The notes: generated by a model from the letters alone, not told the origin. DNA of 64,000 bases from Arion vulgaris (GCA_020796225.1 CM036755.1:61186152-61250151), one strand, 5' to 3'. Shown: positions 21,315 to 33,735, counted from the first letter of the stretch. Numbers and translations: made by a program.

Positions 21315-22387
21315 AAACATAAATTTAAAAACATGAACTCTTGTTTAGTTCGTTACAACTTAGCGGAAGAAACAAAAACTGACCTTTGGGACAAGTCGTT
21401 GTGATTTACATGTAATAATGCTTGCACCATTACTCTGGTAATGTGTTTCTTGAGTACTTTAAAAGTACTTAGAGCAGACAATTGTCTACAGTCGTTTTGA
21501 TTATATCGTTGCCGAACGTTGCTTATCCAGGAGTTCCTTCACGTTTAGATAATAATATAAAGTTACTGCTAGACACTGAAAACTAGTCAATAATCGTTAT
21601 TGGTTGTTGATTCAACCTCAAAGAACTTCTGACAGACATATGGGTGTTCAGTCTCTTCTAGCAGATGACAAAGAGAGTGTATGCGTATCTGTCCCTAAAT
21701 GCGAAAAAAGCGAAGTTCTGCTTCACTATAAATATAAAATCACGGTATTTGACAGAGGAACTGGAATAAATATAAAATCACGGTATTTTACAAAGGATCT
21801 GGAATAAATATAAAATCACGGTATTTGACAGAGGATCTGGAATAATACCAAGTAATAATAAAAATAATAATAGCCTTCCATCGTAAGCGATGATGACAAC
21901 AGTCTCAGACGTGGGCTGCAGCACCTCTCTGGTGTGTGCGAAGGTGACTGTAGAGTCCAATCCTAGAACACAATCAGCTACCATAGGTGCATACATGATA
22001 TAGGTTAGATATGTGCGTGTTGAGTGTTCTGTCTTTTCGCGCAGCTCGCTTTCTTTGTGCCTCAACGGCACGATGATTCTCAGCTATACGGGTTTCTCTT
22101 GTGTTGTTACAGCGCCATATTTGGCAATCTTGCTTCATGGATTACCAGGATATGATGTATATATCGAAACATTTCAGAGTCACTTTAAGAGTTTTTGACT
22201 GAAACTGTAGCTTGCGCTGTATTTGGATTAAAGTGAGGAAAAGTTGCTCTATTCGTCAACCTCACTCTCTCGTCCAGGACTATCTTACTAAAACTAAAGC
22301 ACACTGAAGCGCACTAAAGTGCACTAAAACGCACTGTTTTTGAAAGAACTAGATTGATGACGTAGAGCTTAACTAGGACGGATTTGG
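21315..22387. other. Largely unassigned; 39-bp triplet repeat at 21731-21848
   Basis: 21731-21848 holds three 39-bp copies containing ATATAAAATCACGGTATTT and GGATCTGGAATAA. Elsewhere no protein motif or repeat family is recognised. 22290-22330 has short ACACTGAAGCGCACTAAAG repeats just before the 18-bp array. Confidence 0.6.
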
Positions 22388-25300
22388 CAGTTAGACGGGG
22401 ATAAACAGTTAAACAGAGATGGACAGTGAGACAGAGATGGGCAGTGAGACAGAGATGGGTAGTGAGACAGAGATGGGCAGTGAGACAGAGATGGGTAGTG
22501 AGACAGAGATGGGCAGTGAGACAGAGATGGGCAGTGAGACAGAGATAGGCAGTGAGACAGAGATGGGCAGTGAGACGTGGATAAACAGTGAGACAGAGAC
22601 GGGCATTGAGACAGAGATGGACAGTGAGACAGAGATGGGCAGTGAGACAGAGATGGGCAGTGAGACAGAGCTGGGTAGTGAGACAGAGATGGGCAGTGAG
22701 ACAGAGATAGGCAGTGAGACAGAGCTGGGTAGTGAGACAGAGCTGGGTAGTGAGACAGAGATGGGCAGTGAGACAGAGCTGGGTAGTGAGACAGAGATGG
22801 GCAGTGAGACAGAGCTGGGTAGTGAGACAGAGATGGGTAGTGAGACAGAGATGGGCAGTGAGACAGAGATGGGCAGTGAGACAGAGATGGGCAGTGAGAC
22901 AGAGATGGGCAGTGAGACAGAGATGGGCAGTGAGATAGAGATGGGCAGTGAGACAGAGATGGGCAGTGAGATAGAGATGGGCAGTGAGACAGAGATGGGT
23001 GGATAGTGAGACAGAGATGGGTAGTGAGACAGAGATGGACAATTAGACAGAGATGGGTAGTGAGACAGAGATGGGTAGTGAGACAGAGATGGGTAGTGAG
23101 ACAGAGATGGACAGTTAGACAGAGATGGGCAGTGAGACAGAGATGGGTAGTGAGACAGAGATGGACAGTGAGACAGAGATGGGTAGTGAGACAGAGATGG
23201 ACAGTGAGACAGAGATGGGTAGTGAGACAGAGATGGGTAGTGAGACAGAGATGGGCATTGAGACAGAGATGGGTAGTGAGACAGAGATGGACAGTTGGAC
23301 AGAGATGGGCAGTGAGACAGAGCTGGGTAGTGAGACAGAGATGGGCAGTGAGACAGAGATGGGCAGTGAGACAGAGCTGGGTAGTGAGACAGAGATGGGC
23401 AGTGAGACAGAGCTGGGTAGTGAGACAGAGATGGGTAGTGAGACAGAGATTGGCAGTGAGACAGAGATGGGCAGTGAGACAGAGATGGGCAGTGAGACAG
23501 AGATGGGCAGTGAGACAGAGATGGGCAGTGAGACAGAGATGGGCAGTGAGATAGAGATGGACAGTGAGACAGAGATGGGCAGTGAGACAGAGATGGGTAG
23601 TGAGACAGAGATGGGCAGTGAGATAGAGATGGGCAGTGAGACAGAGATGGGCAGTGAGTCAGAGATGGGTAGTGAGACAGAGATGGACAGTGAGATAGAG
23701 ATGGGTAGTGAGACAGAGATGGGTAGTGAGACAGAGATGGAGAGTGAGACAGAGATGGGCATTGAGACAGAGATGGGTAGTGAGACAGAGATGGACAGTG
23801 AGATCGAGATGGGTAGTGAGACAGAGATGGGTAGTGAGACAGAGATGGACAGTGAGACAGAGATGGGTAGTGAGACAGAGATGGGCAGTGAGACAGAGAT
23901 GGGTAGTGAGACAGAGATGGTTAGTGAGACAGAGATGGGTAGTGAGACAGAGATGGACAGTAAGACAGAGATGGGTAGTGAGACAGAGATGGGCAGTGAG
24001 ACAGAGATGGGTAGTGAGACAGAGATGGGCAGTGAGACAGAGATGGGCAGTGAGACAGAGATAGGCAGTGAGACAGAGATGGGCAGTGAGACGTGGATAA
24101 ACAGTGAGACAGAGACGGGCATTGAGACAGAGATGGACAGTGAGACAGAGATGGGCAGTGAGACAGAGATGGGTAGTGAGACAGAGATGGACAGTAAGAC
24201 AGAGATGGGTAGTGAGACAGAGATGGGCAGTGAGACAGAGATGGGTAGTGAGACAGAGATGGGCAGTGAGACAGAGATGGGCAGTGAGACAGAGATAGGC
24301 AGTGAGACAGAGATGGGCAGTGAGACGTGGATAAACAGTGAGACAGAGACGGGCATTGAGACAGAGATGGACAGTGAGACAGAGATGGGCAGTGAGACAG
24401 AGATGGGCAGTGAGACAGAGCTGGGTAGTGAGACAGAGATGGGCAGTGAGACAGAGATAGGCAGTGAGACAGAGCTGGGTAGTGAGACAGAGCTGGGTAT
24501 TGAGACAGAGATGGGCAGTGAGACAGAGCTGGGTAGTGAGACAGAGATGGGCAGTGAGACAGAGCTGGGTAGTGAGACAGAGATGGGTAGTGAGACAGAG
24601 ATGGGCAGTGAGACAGAGATGGGCAGTGAGACAGAGATGGGCAGTGAGACAGAAATGGGCAGTGAGACAGAGATGGGCAGTGAGATAGAGATGGGCAGTG
24701 AGACAGAGATGGGCAGTGAGATAGAGATGGGCAGTGAGACAGAGATGGGTGGATAGTGAGACAGAGATGGGTAGTGAGACAGAGATGGACAATTAGACAG
24801 AGATGGGTAGTGAGACAGAGATGGGTAGTGAGACAGAGATGGGTAGTGAGACAGAGATGGACAGTTAGACAGAGATGGGCAGTGAGACAGAGATGGGTAG
24901 TGAGACAGAGATGGACAGTGAGACAGAGATGGGTAGTGAGACAGAGATGGACAGTGAGACAGAGATGGGTAGTGAGACAGAGATGGGTAGTGAGACAGAG
25001 ATGGGCATTGAGACAGAGATGGGTAGTGAGACAGAGATGGACAGTTGGACAGAGATGGGCAGTGAGACAGAGATGGGTAGTGAGACAGAGATGGGCAGTG
25101 AGACAGAGCTGGGTAGTGAGACAGAGATGGGCAGTGAGACAGAGATGGGCAGTGAGACAGAGCTGGGTAGTGAGACAGAGATGGGCAGTGAGACAGAGCT
25201 GGGTAGTGAGACAGAGATGGGTAGTGAGACAGAGATTGGCAGTGAGACAGAGATGGGCAGTGAGACAGAGATGGGCAGTGAGACAGAGATGGGCAGTGAG

Positions 25301-28300
25301 ACAGAGATGGGCAGTGAGACAGAGATGGGCAGTGAGATAGAGATGGGCAGTGAGATAGAGATGGACAGTGAGACAGAGATGGGCAGTGAGACAGAGATGG
25401 GTAGTGAGACAGAGATGGGCAGTGAGATAGAGATGGGCAGTGAGACAGAGATGGGCAGTGAGTCAGAGATGGGTAGTGAGACAGAGATGGACAGTGAGAT
25501 AGAGATGGGTAGTGAGACAGAGATGGGTAGTGAGACAGAGATGGAGAGTGAGACAGAGATGGGCATTGAGACAGAGATGGGCAGTGAGACAGAGCTGGGT
25601 AGTGAGACAGAGATGGGCAGTGAGACAGAGATAGGCAGTGAGACAGAGCTGGGTAGTGAGACAGAGCTGGGTAGTGAGACAGAGATGGGCAGTGAGACAG
25701 AGCTGGGTAGTGAGACAGAGATGGGCAGTGAGACAGAGCTGGGTAGTGAGACAGAGATGGGTAGTGAGACAGAGATGGGCAGTGAGACAGAGATGGGCAG
25801 TGAGACAGAGATGGGCAGTGAGACAGAGATGGGCAGTGAGACAGAGATGGGCAGTGAGATAGAGATGGGCAGTGAGACAGAGATGGGCAGTGAGATAGAG
25901 ATGGGCAGTGAGACAGAGATGGGTGGATAGTGAGACAGAGATGGGTAGTGAGACAGAGATGGACAATTAGACAGAGATGGGTAGTGAGACAGAGATGGGT
26001 AGTGAGACAGAGATGGGTAGTGAGACAGAGATGGACAGTTAGACAGAGATGGGCAGTGAGACAGAGATGGGTAGTGAGACAGAGATGGACAGTGAGACAG
26101 AGATGGGTAGTGAGACAGAGATGGACAGTGAGACAGAGATGGGTAGTGAGACAGAGATGGGTAGTGAGACAGAGATGGGCATTGAGACAGAGATGGGTAG
26201 TGAGACAGAGATGGACAGTTGGACAGAGATGGGCAGTGAGACAGAGCTGGGTAGTGAGACAGAGATGGGCAGTGAGACAGAGATGGGCAGTGAGACAGAG
26301 ATGGGCAGTGAGACAGAGATGGGCAGTGAGATAGAGATGGACAGTGAGACAGAGATGGGCAGTGAGACAGAGATGGGTAGTGAGACAGAGATGGGCAGTG
26401 AGATAGAGATGGGCAGTGAGACAGAGATGGGTAGTGAGACAGAGATGGACAATTAGACAGAGATGGGTAGTGAGACAGAGATGGGTAGTGAGACAGAGAT
26501 GGGTAGTGAGACAGAGATGGACAGTTAGACAGAGATGGGCAGTGAGACAGAGATGGGTAGTGAGACAGAGATGGACAGTGAGACAGAGATGGGTAGTGAG
26601 ACAGAGATGGACAGTGAGACAGAGATGGGTAGTGAGACAGAGATGGGTAGTGAGACAGAGATGGGCATTGAGACAGAGATGGGTAGTGAGACAGAGATGG
26701 ACAGTTGGACAGAGATGGGCAGTGAGACAGAGCTGGGTAGTGAGACAGAGATGGGCAGTGAGACAGAGATGGGCAGTGAGACAGAGCTGGGTAGTGAGAC
26801 AGAGATGGGCAGTGAGACAGAGCTGGGTAGTGAGACAGAGATGGGTAGTGAGACAGAGATTGGCAGTGAGACAGAGATGGGCAGTGAGACAGAGATGGGC
26901 AGTGAGACAGAGATGGGCAGTGAGACAGAGATGGGCAGTGAGACAGAGATGGGCAGTGAGATAGAGATGGACAGTGAGACAGAGATGGGCAGTGAGACAG
27001 AGATGGGTAGTGAGACAGAGATGGGCAGTGAGATAGAGATGGGCAGTGAGACAGAGATGGGCAGTGAGTCAGAGATGGGTAGTGAGACAGAGATGGACAG
27101 TGAGATAGAGATGGGTAGTGAGACAGAGATGGGTAGTGAGACAGAATGGAAGTGAGACAGAGATGGGCATTGAGACAGAGATGGGTAGTGAGACAGAGAT
27201 GGACAGTGAGATCGAGATGGGTAGTGAGACAGAGATGGGTAGTGAGACAGAGATGGACAGTGAGACAGAGATGGGTAGTGAGACAGAGATGGGCAGTGAA
27301 CAAATGGTAGTAGACAGAGATGGTTAGTGAGACAGAGATGTAGTGAGACAGAGATGGACAGTAAGACAGAGATGGGTATGAGACAGAGATGGGCAGTGAG
27401 ACAGAGATGGGTAGTGAGACAGAAATGGGCAGTGAGACAGAGATGGGTAGTGAGACAGAGATGGGCAGTGAGACAGAGATGGGCAGTGAGACAGAATGGC
27501 AGTGAGACAGAGATGGGCAGTGAGACGTGGATAAACAGTGAGACAGAGACGGGCATTGAGACAGAGATGGACAGTGAGACAGAGATGGGCAGTGAGACAG
27601 AGATGGGCAGTGAGACAGAGCTGGGTAGTGAGACAGAGATGGGCAGTGAGACAGAGATAGGCAGTGAGACAGAGCTGGGTAGTGAGACAGAGCTGGGTAG
27701 TGAGACAGAGATGGGCAGTGAGACAGAGCTGGGTAGTGAGACAGAGATGGGCAGTGAGACAGAGCTGGGTAGTGAGACAAGATGGGTAGTGAGACAGAAT
27801 GGGCAGTGAGAAGAGATGGGCAGTGAGACAGAGATGGGCAGTGAGACAGAGAATGGGCAGTGAGACAAGATGGGCAGTGAATAGAGATGGCAGTGAGACA
27901 GAGATGGGCAGTGAGATAGAGATGGGCAGTGAGACAGAGATGGGTGGATAGTGAGACAGAGATGGGTAGTGAGACAGAGATGGACAATTAGACAGAGATG
28001 GGTGTGAGACAGAGATGGGTAGTGAGACAGAGATGGTAGTGAGACAGAGATGGACAGTTAGACAGAGATGGGCAGTGAGACAGAGATGGGTAGTGAGACA
28101 GAGATGGACAGTAGAGACAGAGATGGGTAGTGAGACAGAGATGGACAGTGAGACAGAGATGGGTAGTGAGACAGAGATGGGTAGTGAGACAGAGATGGGC
28201 ATTGAGACAGAATGGGTAGTAGACAGAGATGGACAGTTGGACAGAGATGGGCAGTGAGACAGAGATGGGTAGTGAGACAGAGATGGGCAGTGAGACAGAG

Positions 28301-29450
28301 CTGGGTAGTGAGACAGAGATGGGCAGTGAGACAGAGATGGGCAGTGAGACAGAGCTGGGTAGTGAGACAGAGATGGGCAGTGAGACAGAGCTGGGTAGTG
28401 AGACAGAGATGGGTAGTGAGACAGAGATTGGCAGTGAGACAGAGATGGGCAGTGAGACAGAGATGGGCAGTGAGACAGAGATGGGCAGTGAGACAGAGAT
28501 GGGCAGTGAGACAGAGATGGGCAGTGAGATAGAGATGGACAGTGAGACAGAGATGGGCAGTGAGACAGAGATGGGTAGTGAGACAGAGATGGGCAGTGAG
28601 ATAGAATGCGGCAGTGAGTTAGAGATGGGTAGTGAGACAGAGATGGACAGTGAGATAGAGATGGGTAGTGAGACAGAGATGGGTAGTGAGACAGAGATGG
28701 GGAGTGAGACAGAGATGGGCATTGAGACAGAGATGGGTAGTGAGACAGAGATGGACAGTGAGATCGAGATGGGTAGTGAGACAGAGATGGGTAGTGAGAC
28801 AGAGATGGACAGTGAGACAGAGATGGGTAGTGAGACAGAGATGGGCAGTGAGACAGAGATGGGTAGTGAGACAGAGATGGTTAGTGAGACAGAGATGGGT
28901 AGTGAGACAGAGATGGACAGTAAGACAGAGATGGGTAGTGAGACAGAGATGGGCAGTGAGACAGAGATGGGTAGTGAGACAGAGATGGGCAGTGAGACAG
29001 AGATGGGCAGTGAGACAGAGATGGGTAGTGAGACAGAGATGGGTAGTGAGACAGAGATGGGTAGTGAGACAGAGATGGACAGTGAGACAGAGATGGGTAG
29101 TGAGACAGAGATGGGCAGTGAGACAGAGATGGACAGTGAGATAGAGATGGGTAGTGAGACAGAGATGGGCAGTGAGATAGAGATGGCCAGTGAGATAGAG
29201 ATGGGTAGTGAGACAGAGATGGGCAGTGAGACAGAGATGGGCAGGGAGACAGAGATGGGCATAGAGACAGAGATGGGTAGTGAGACAGAGATGGACAGTG
29301 AGATAGAGATGGGCAGTGAGACAGAGATAAGCAGAGAACAGAATGGGCAGTGAGACGTGGATAAACAGTGAGACAGAGACCGGTATTGAGACAGAGATGG
29401 GTAGTGAGACAGAGATGGGTAGTGAGAAAGAGAAGGACAGTTAGAAAGAG
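22388..29450 (+). repeat. 7 kb array of an 18-bp minisatellite
   Basis: About 390 units of GATGGGCAGTGAGACAGA. Common variants are GGGTAG, GGACAG, GAGCTGGG, GAGATAGAG and GTGGATAAACAG. The unit is a multiple of three and free of stops in five of six frames, which creates long artefactual frames (for example 24865-27987 on the minus strand, 23125-24756 on the plus). A marked variant with 4 extra bases (GGTGGATAGTGAG) recurs near 22999, 24749, 25923 and 27943, showing higher-order duplication. Edges fade gradually (22388-22420; 29420-29490), as expected for slippage growth. Confidence 0.97.
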
Positions 29451-29640
29451 GGTGCGTGAACAATATGAAGACAGACAGTTAGAAGGAAGAAAAGATAGTA
29501 GTGTCTCTGTATTGGGTGCTGAGGAACTGTCAAATAATATCTTGTTTACATCACACAGTTCAAAATTGTATATTATGAGAGAATATTCAATGAGGAGATA
29601 TTTCTTGCTAAAAAGAAAAATTTGTTGATTAGATTCAATT

Positions 29641-29910
29641 ATAGTGGCGTCTGTGGCTTAGGGGATAGTGACTCAGTCTGTTAACCCAGACGTTCTGAGT
29701 TCGAATCAAGCTGCGGAAAGTTTGGTGGCAAATTGTTTCGCGTGGATTTTACAAAGGAGGATGGTACCACCCGTTCAGAAAGCAGCACCACCCGTTCAGA
29801 AAGCAATGGCAAACTACTGAACGTAATAATGTCTAGAAAAATCACAAACAGCGTTAAAAAGCTGGGATTGATTCGCAAAGTCCTGTAAAGGGTATGCAAT
29901 TAACTTTTTT
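29641..29910 (+). mobile_element. tRNA-derived SINE (Val-like head)
   Basis: The head TGGCTTAGGGGATAGTGACT (A box), a GTCTG/CAGAC anticodon stem enclosing TTAACCC, and GAGTTCGAATC (B box) form a tRNA-like unit at 29645-29712. The acceptor ends do not pair, so it is not a gene. A body with GGCAAACTACTGAACGTAA and a T/A-rich end (AACTTTTTTTTTTAAC) follows. CACCCGTTCAGAAAGCA is duplicated at 29768-29802. Confidence 0.6.
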
Positions 29911-29979
29911 TTTTAACTTTTAGATTCAATTAAATGACTTGAATCTATTTCTCGACAGAATGGAGTCTTAATTAATATC

Positions 29980-30200
29980 TTATAGTTATATCATTTGTGG
30001 TCACCAGTTGGGAAAAGACAACGGCGAAGACCTAAGACCACTCTTCGAAGAACAATCCTACAAGAAAGTAAACTATTGGAATGTAAAACCATACAAGATC
30101 TCCAACTGCTAACAACGAACCGCATCACATGGAGATCTAAAAGATCTGTCCTATGTGTCGCCTTTGGCACGAAAGGAATAAACTAGATAACTATATTATA
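29980..30200 (+). pseudogene. LINE C-terminal fragment
   Basis: A 63-codon frame (29995-30186) reads GKRQRRRPKTTLRRTILQES and ends VLCVAFGTKGIN. The G.R.RRRPKTT.RRT pattern is the basic tail of endonuclease-RT LINE proteins, here with a stop after GTKGIN. No RT precedes it. Confidence 0.55.
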
Positions 30201-30269
30201 TCTTCCAGTTAGAGACTTTGTATTAAATATGAATGCTTTTGTTATCTAATCTTATCTTAGCACATTTGC

Positions 30270-30925
30270 CGTGAAGCGCCGTGGGAAGATATTTAGTTTT
30301 CTATCTTGTGCCAGGTGTGTTGCTCTTGCCGTTGCCAGTCAATGCTTTCGCAGGGAAACAGAGATGTTATCTATCCATCGTGTTCTTGGCCTGTCTCGTG
30401 CTCTGCGACTTGAGTGTCGAATATTGTAGGCACGTGATGGTAGTAAATGTGGTTCCATTCTCATTAGATGGTCAAACCACTTGATTCTTTGCTTCTCGAT
30501 GTACTGTATGCATGGTATACCCGAGTGGTTACCGGAGCCCAAATTTGGGGTGTAAAGAATAGAGCCACTGTAACCACGCATGTCGTAAGAGGCGACTAAG
30601 GAGGTTTGGCTGAAATCGGATGCACATGTCCTGAACGTGTGGAAGTCTATGCGTTTAGGGGCCTACCAAACCAATGTGCAACGTATACACGTTCTTGGCA
30701 AAGATCAAACATATCACAAAGAGTGATTTAAATTGGTCGTAAAGAATGAACGCAAAGAAGAAGATGCATGGTACAGTACCAACGATGCTTCTGATATTCT
30801 CGTTTCTCACTCTATCTCTCATTGTAACGTTGACAGCTTTTCGTAGACATCTCATTTCACATGTTGTAATCTTTCTTTCTTGTGTCCTAGTCAGGGACCA
30901 TGTTTGGCGCTGATAGCAGAGAATG
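30270..30925 (-). pseudogene. LINE-d 3' end split by SINE-B
   Basis: The minus-strand parts 30774-30925 and 30270-30507 join around SINE-B. They encode MRCLRKAVNVTMRDRVRNEN, then CIQYIEKQRIKWFDHLMRME and ARDRPRTRWIDNISVSLRKH. The layout matches LINE-a but the sequence is clearly a separate, older copy. LINE-a has inserted at its upstream side (30937). Confidence 0.7.
30518..30763 (+). mobile_element. SINE-B copy with 10-bp TSD
   Basis: The 246-bp copy begins CCCGAGTGGTTACCGG and has TTTGGGGTGTAAAGAATAG, GGCGACTAAGGAGGTTTGGC, CAATGTGCAACGTATACACG and CATATCACAAAGAGTGATTT. It ends GAACGCAAAGAAGAAG. ATGCATGGTA flanks it at 30508-30517 and 30764-30773, proving retroposition into LINE-d. Confidence 0.85.
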
Positions 30926-30936
30926 GATGCCTTTGT

Positions 30937-31846
30937 CTATTGTCTATTCCCAGGTGGAAGATGTAGTTGACTGTCCACTCTTGCCGTTAAGCGTATGGAT
31001 GGGAGCTTTAATTTGCGTTCTAGGGCTAGATGAGTAGCCTTTGTTGTGTTGTATCAATGTTTATGTAGTGTGGTCTTGATATTGCCTACATCTTTTTCTT
31101 GGTCTTACTTTAACTCTAGTACTAGATCTCTTTTTATTGTATGCTGTTATTGGTGGTTGGTTGTATTTCATTCTCATTAAATGTCCAAACCACTGCATTT
31201 GTTGTCTTTCGATGTATTCGGTGCATGAAGTTATGTTCACTCTGCTTCTGATGTTCTCATTTCGTAGTCTGTCTTTCCTGGTGACTCCCACTGCCTTCCT
31301 CAAGCATTTCATTTCACACGTGGTGAGCTTTCTATGATGTATTGCTGTAAGAGACCCAGTTGCGCACGTGCCCAGCTTGTTCGTAGCGCGTTGGAATACG
31401 GGTGACAAGTCCTCTTTATGTGCGGTTCAACTCCGCGGACTGGCAGAAAAGCTACAGGTTCCCCAGATTTACGGTGTTCGTGGCACCGAACCGAAGGGTT
31501 ACGATGTCCATGACACCGAGCTGAAGAGCTTTCAGCTCAAGTGCTTCTGGATCGAAAAAAAAAGAGACCCAGTTTGGCACTGGTAACAAAGTGTTGGTAG
31601 GAAAATACTTTTTATCATCTGTCTTTTCATTTCCATCTTGATCTTTGGGTGTTGTAGTAATGGTCCCAGCTGGTAGGTCACTGCATTTGCTTTTGACACC
31701 TTGTCTCTATTTCTCTAACTAGTTTCCGTCCTCTGTAAAAATACTGCCTAAATATTTGAATTCGGAAACTTGCTTTACTCTGGTGGTATCTATTTATATG
31801 TTTGTTTTTCTTTGTGTTCTGCTGATTTTCATGGTCTCAGTCTTTT
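30937..31846 (-). pseudogene. LINE-a copy containing SINE-T
   Basis: The minus strand gives, after removing SINE-T, an FKYLGSIFTED-like segment, TYQLGPLLQHPKIKMEMKRQ, then MKCLRKAVGVTRKDRLRNEN, SRVNITSCTEYIERQQMQWF and GHLMRMKYNQPPITAYNKKR. The tail is the TATTGTC heptamer (two copies). GATGCCTTTGT and GATGCTTTTGT (30926-30936, 31847-31857) look like its TSD. RT is mostly missing. Confidence 0.75.
31362..31562 (+). mobile_element. SINE-T copy with 12-bp TSD, inside LINE-a
   Basis: It has GCCCAGCTTGTTCGTAGCGC, GGTTCAACTCCGC (B box), GATTTACGGTGTTCGTGGC, GAGCTTTCAGCTCAAGTGC and an A-tail. AGAGACCCAGTT is duplicated exactly at 31350-31361 and 31563-31574. It is therefore the youngest layer of the 30.3-31.9 kb nest. 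Confidence 0.9.
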
Positions 31847-31859
31847 GATGCTTTTGTTG

Positions 31860-32237
31860 GCAGCAAACAATTCAAATAATCTTTTGTTGTCTCTGTATTG
31901 TCATGTTTTGGTTGAAAATCTTTGACTAATCTTTTGTTTTCACTGTATTTTCATGTTTTGGTTTAAAATCTTTGACTAATCTTGTGTTTTCACTGTATTT
32001 CATGTTTGTAGTACCCATATCTATACCAATTAGGTTAAAGACGTTTTTTTTTCAATAGCCATTTATTAAGCAAAGTATTGAAAGACGGGTGTCCATTATT
32101 TAGATAAGGCAGAAAGGATGTTATTGTTTGCACAATATTGATTATGTGTTAACATATCGTAATGCTGTCTTAAATACAGTGTTCTTATATTTCTTGCTTG
32201 ACAAAATAATTTTCTCTGTGTCTTTATTTTTGGTCTC
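31860..32237. repeat. 59-bp tandem repeat and unassigned flank
   Basis: 31878-32012 holds two and a half copies of a 59-bp unit with AATCTTTTGTTTTCACTGTA and TTGGTTTAAAATCTTTGACT. The remaining bases up to the next SINE-T are unrecognised. Confidence 0.7.
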
Positions 32238-32457
32238 GCCCGTCTGCCCAGCGTGTTCGTAGCGCGTTGGACTACGGGTGACTATCCTCTGTGTGTGCGG
32301 GTTCAATTCCGAGGGATGGCAGAAAAAGCCAATTCAAAGCAGAAAAAAAACAGATTCCCCAGATTTACGGTGTTCGTGGCACCGAACCGAAGGGTTACGA
32401 TGTCCATGGCACCGAGCCGAAGAGCTGAAAAGCTCAAGTGCTTCTGGATCGGGAAAA
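32238..32457 (+). mobile_element. SINE-T copy with internal duplication
   Basis: Typical SINE-T (GCCCAGCGTGTTCGTAGCGC, GGGTTCAATTCCG, GAGCCGAAGAGCTGAAAAGC, A-tail). A short extra segment AGCCAATTCAAAGCAGAAAA interrupts the usual GGCAGAAAAGCCACAG junction. The flanks TTTTGGTCTC (32228-32237) and TTTTGGCCTC (32460-32469) form a TSD with one mismatch. Confidence 0.85.
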
Positions 32458-32469
32458 AATTTTGGCCTC

Positions 32470-32930
32470 ACGTCGTTTGATGTGTCCGAAATATTTAATT
32501 TTCTTCAATTTTTACGCTCTTTAATAGCCAACTCGCTTTAATATCAAACTGTTGCAGGATTAGTGAATAGGAAATGAAAAACACATATATTATTAGAAAG
32601 AGGAGATTAACAAAGATAAATGATAGCGGGAGAACAAGGTAAAAATGGTGTGATATTTATATGGGAACTTGTTACCAGTTATATATAACCGTGACCTCCG
32701 TTGTTGCCTGAAGCCACGTAGTTAATTATGGGAAGACGTTGTGAGATTATGAGACGTGTAGGCGGTAAAGACCAAATATAATGTTTGAAAGTATAGTGAG
32801 ATAGACCTAAAAATGATTTCAGGCAACATAGTTTTGAACCAAGTACGATTACTATTTATTTCAGGGCACTGGACAGTAATCTAAAGCAGAGTTGTTCAAC
32901 TTATTTTGTAATATTGTAGTTCACTTGACT
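32470..32930. other. Unassigned
   Basis: No coding frame, tandem repeat or recognised element. Confidence 0.4.
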
Positions 32931-32945
32931 GATTTGATAGCCGTG

Positions 32946-33153
32946 TCCGCGTGCCCAGCGTGTTCGTAGCGCGTTGGACTACAGGTGACTAGTCCTCTGT
33001 AAGTGCGGGTTCAACTCCGCGGACTGGCAGAAAAGCTACAGGTTCCCCAGATTTACGGTGTTCGTGGCACCGAGCCGAAGGGTTACGATGTCCATGACAC
33101 CGAGCCGAAGAGCTTTCAGCTCAAGTGCTTCTGGATCGAAAAAAAAAAAAATG
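32946..33153 (+). mobile_element. SINE-T copy with 11-bp TSD
   Basis: It is close to the 31362 copy (both have GGTTCAACTCCGCGGACTGG and GAGCTTTCAGCTCAAG). TGATAGCCGTG is repeated exactly at 32935-32945 and 33154-33164. It sits at the left edge of a LINE 3' end. Confidence 0.88.
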
Positions 33154-33159
33154 TGATAG

Positions 33160-33735
33160 CCGTGGAGGCGTGCGAGTCCTGTGGCGATTTCAATAATACT
33201 ACTAATGGACAGTGCTGGCATTCCAAGCATGTACACCTTACTGAGTCAGCGACGTCTGAGATGGCTGGGACACGTGTGCCGTATGAGCGATGATAGAATC
33301 CCAAAGAACATTCTATATGGTCAACTCGCATCTAGTGCTAGACAGCATGGGCGCCCATTATTACTCTTCATTGACACTTCTATAAAGAAGTAAATGATGG
33401 AAGAGAAGAAGAAGATTGACACCTTCAAGCGTGATCTAACTTCATGCAGTATATGCAAAGAACACTGGGAGCGGCTGGCCAAAGACAGGCAGCATGGCGA
33501 GCGGCAGCGAGGCGCTGCTCAAAAGAAAGAAGAAAAACAACATCACATGTGGAGGCAAAGAGAGCACAGAGGGCAGAGAGAACATCCTATGTATCAGCTC
33601 CAGTCTCCAGTTTTACCTGCAACAACTGTGGCAAGGATTGCCACTCCAGAATAGACCATTACAGCCACAAGAAACGTTGTGATTCAGCGCAGAACATACT
33701 ACGTGTCGCAAGACCTATTGTCTCCTGAGACAAAG
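33160..33735 (+). pseudogene. LINE 3' end with C-terminal zinc finger
   Basis: It reads MYTLLSQRRLRWLGHVCRMS, DDRIPKNILYGQLASSARQH and GRPLL, then after a break DTFKRDLTSCSI and HWERLAKDRQ. In the next frame it ends FTCNNCGKDCHSRIDHYSHK, a C2H2/C2HC-type finger. That order is the usual end of a class of endonuclease-RT LINEs. A 45-bp insert with a GAAGAAGAAG core (33375-33420) sits between near-copies of GACACTTC, which looks like a tiny SINE-tail scrap. Confidence 0.75.

Noticed and set aside
22314..29463. Very long open frames in the 18-bp array (up to 1040 codons, both strands)
   Set aside because: The unit is a multiple of three and stop-free in five of six frames, so openness is automatic. 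Overlapping frames on both strands cannot all be genes, and frames end at single-base indels.
29645..29712. tRNA-Val-like gene
   Set aside because: A and B boxes and an anticodon stem are visible, but the acceptor stem does not pair and a SINE body follows.
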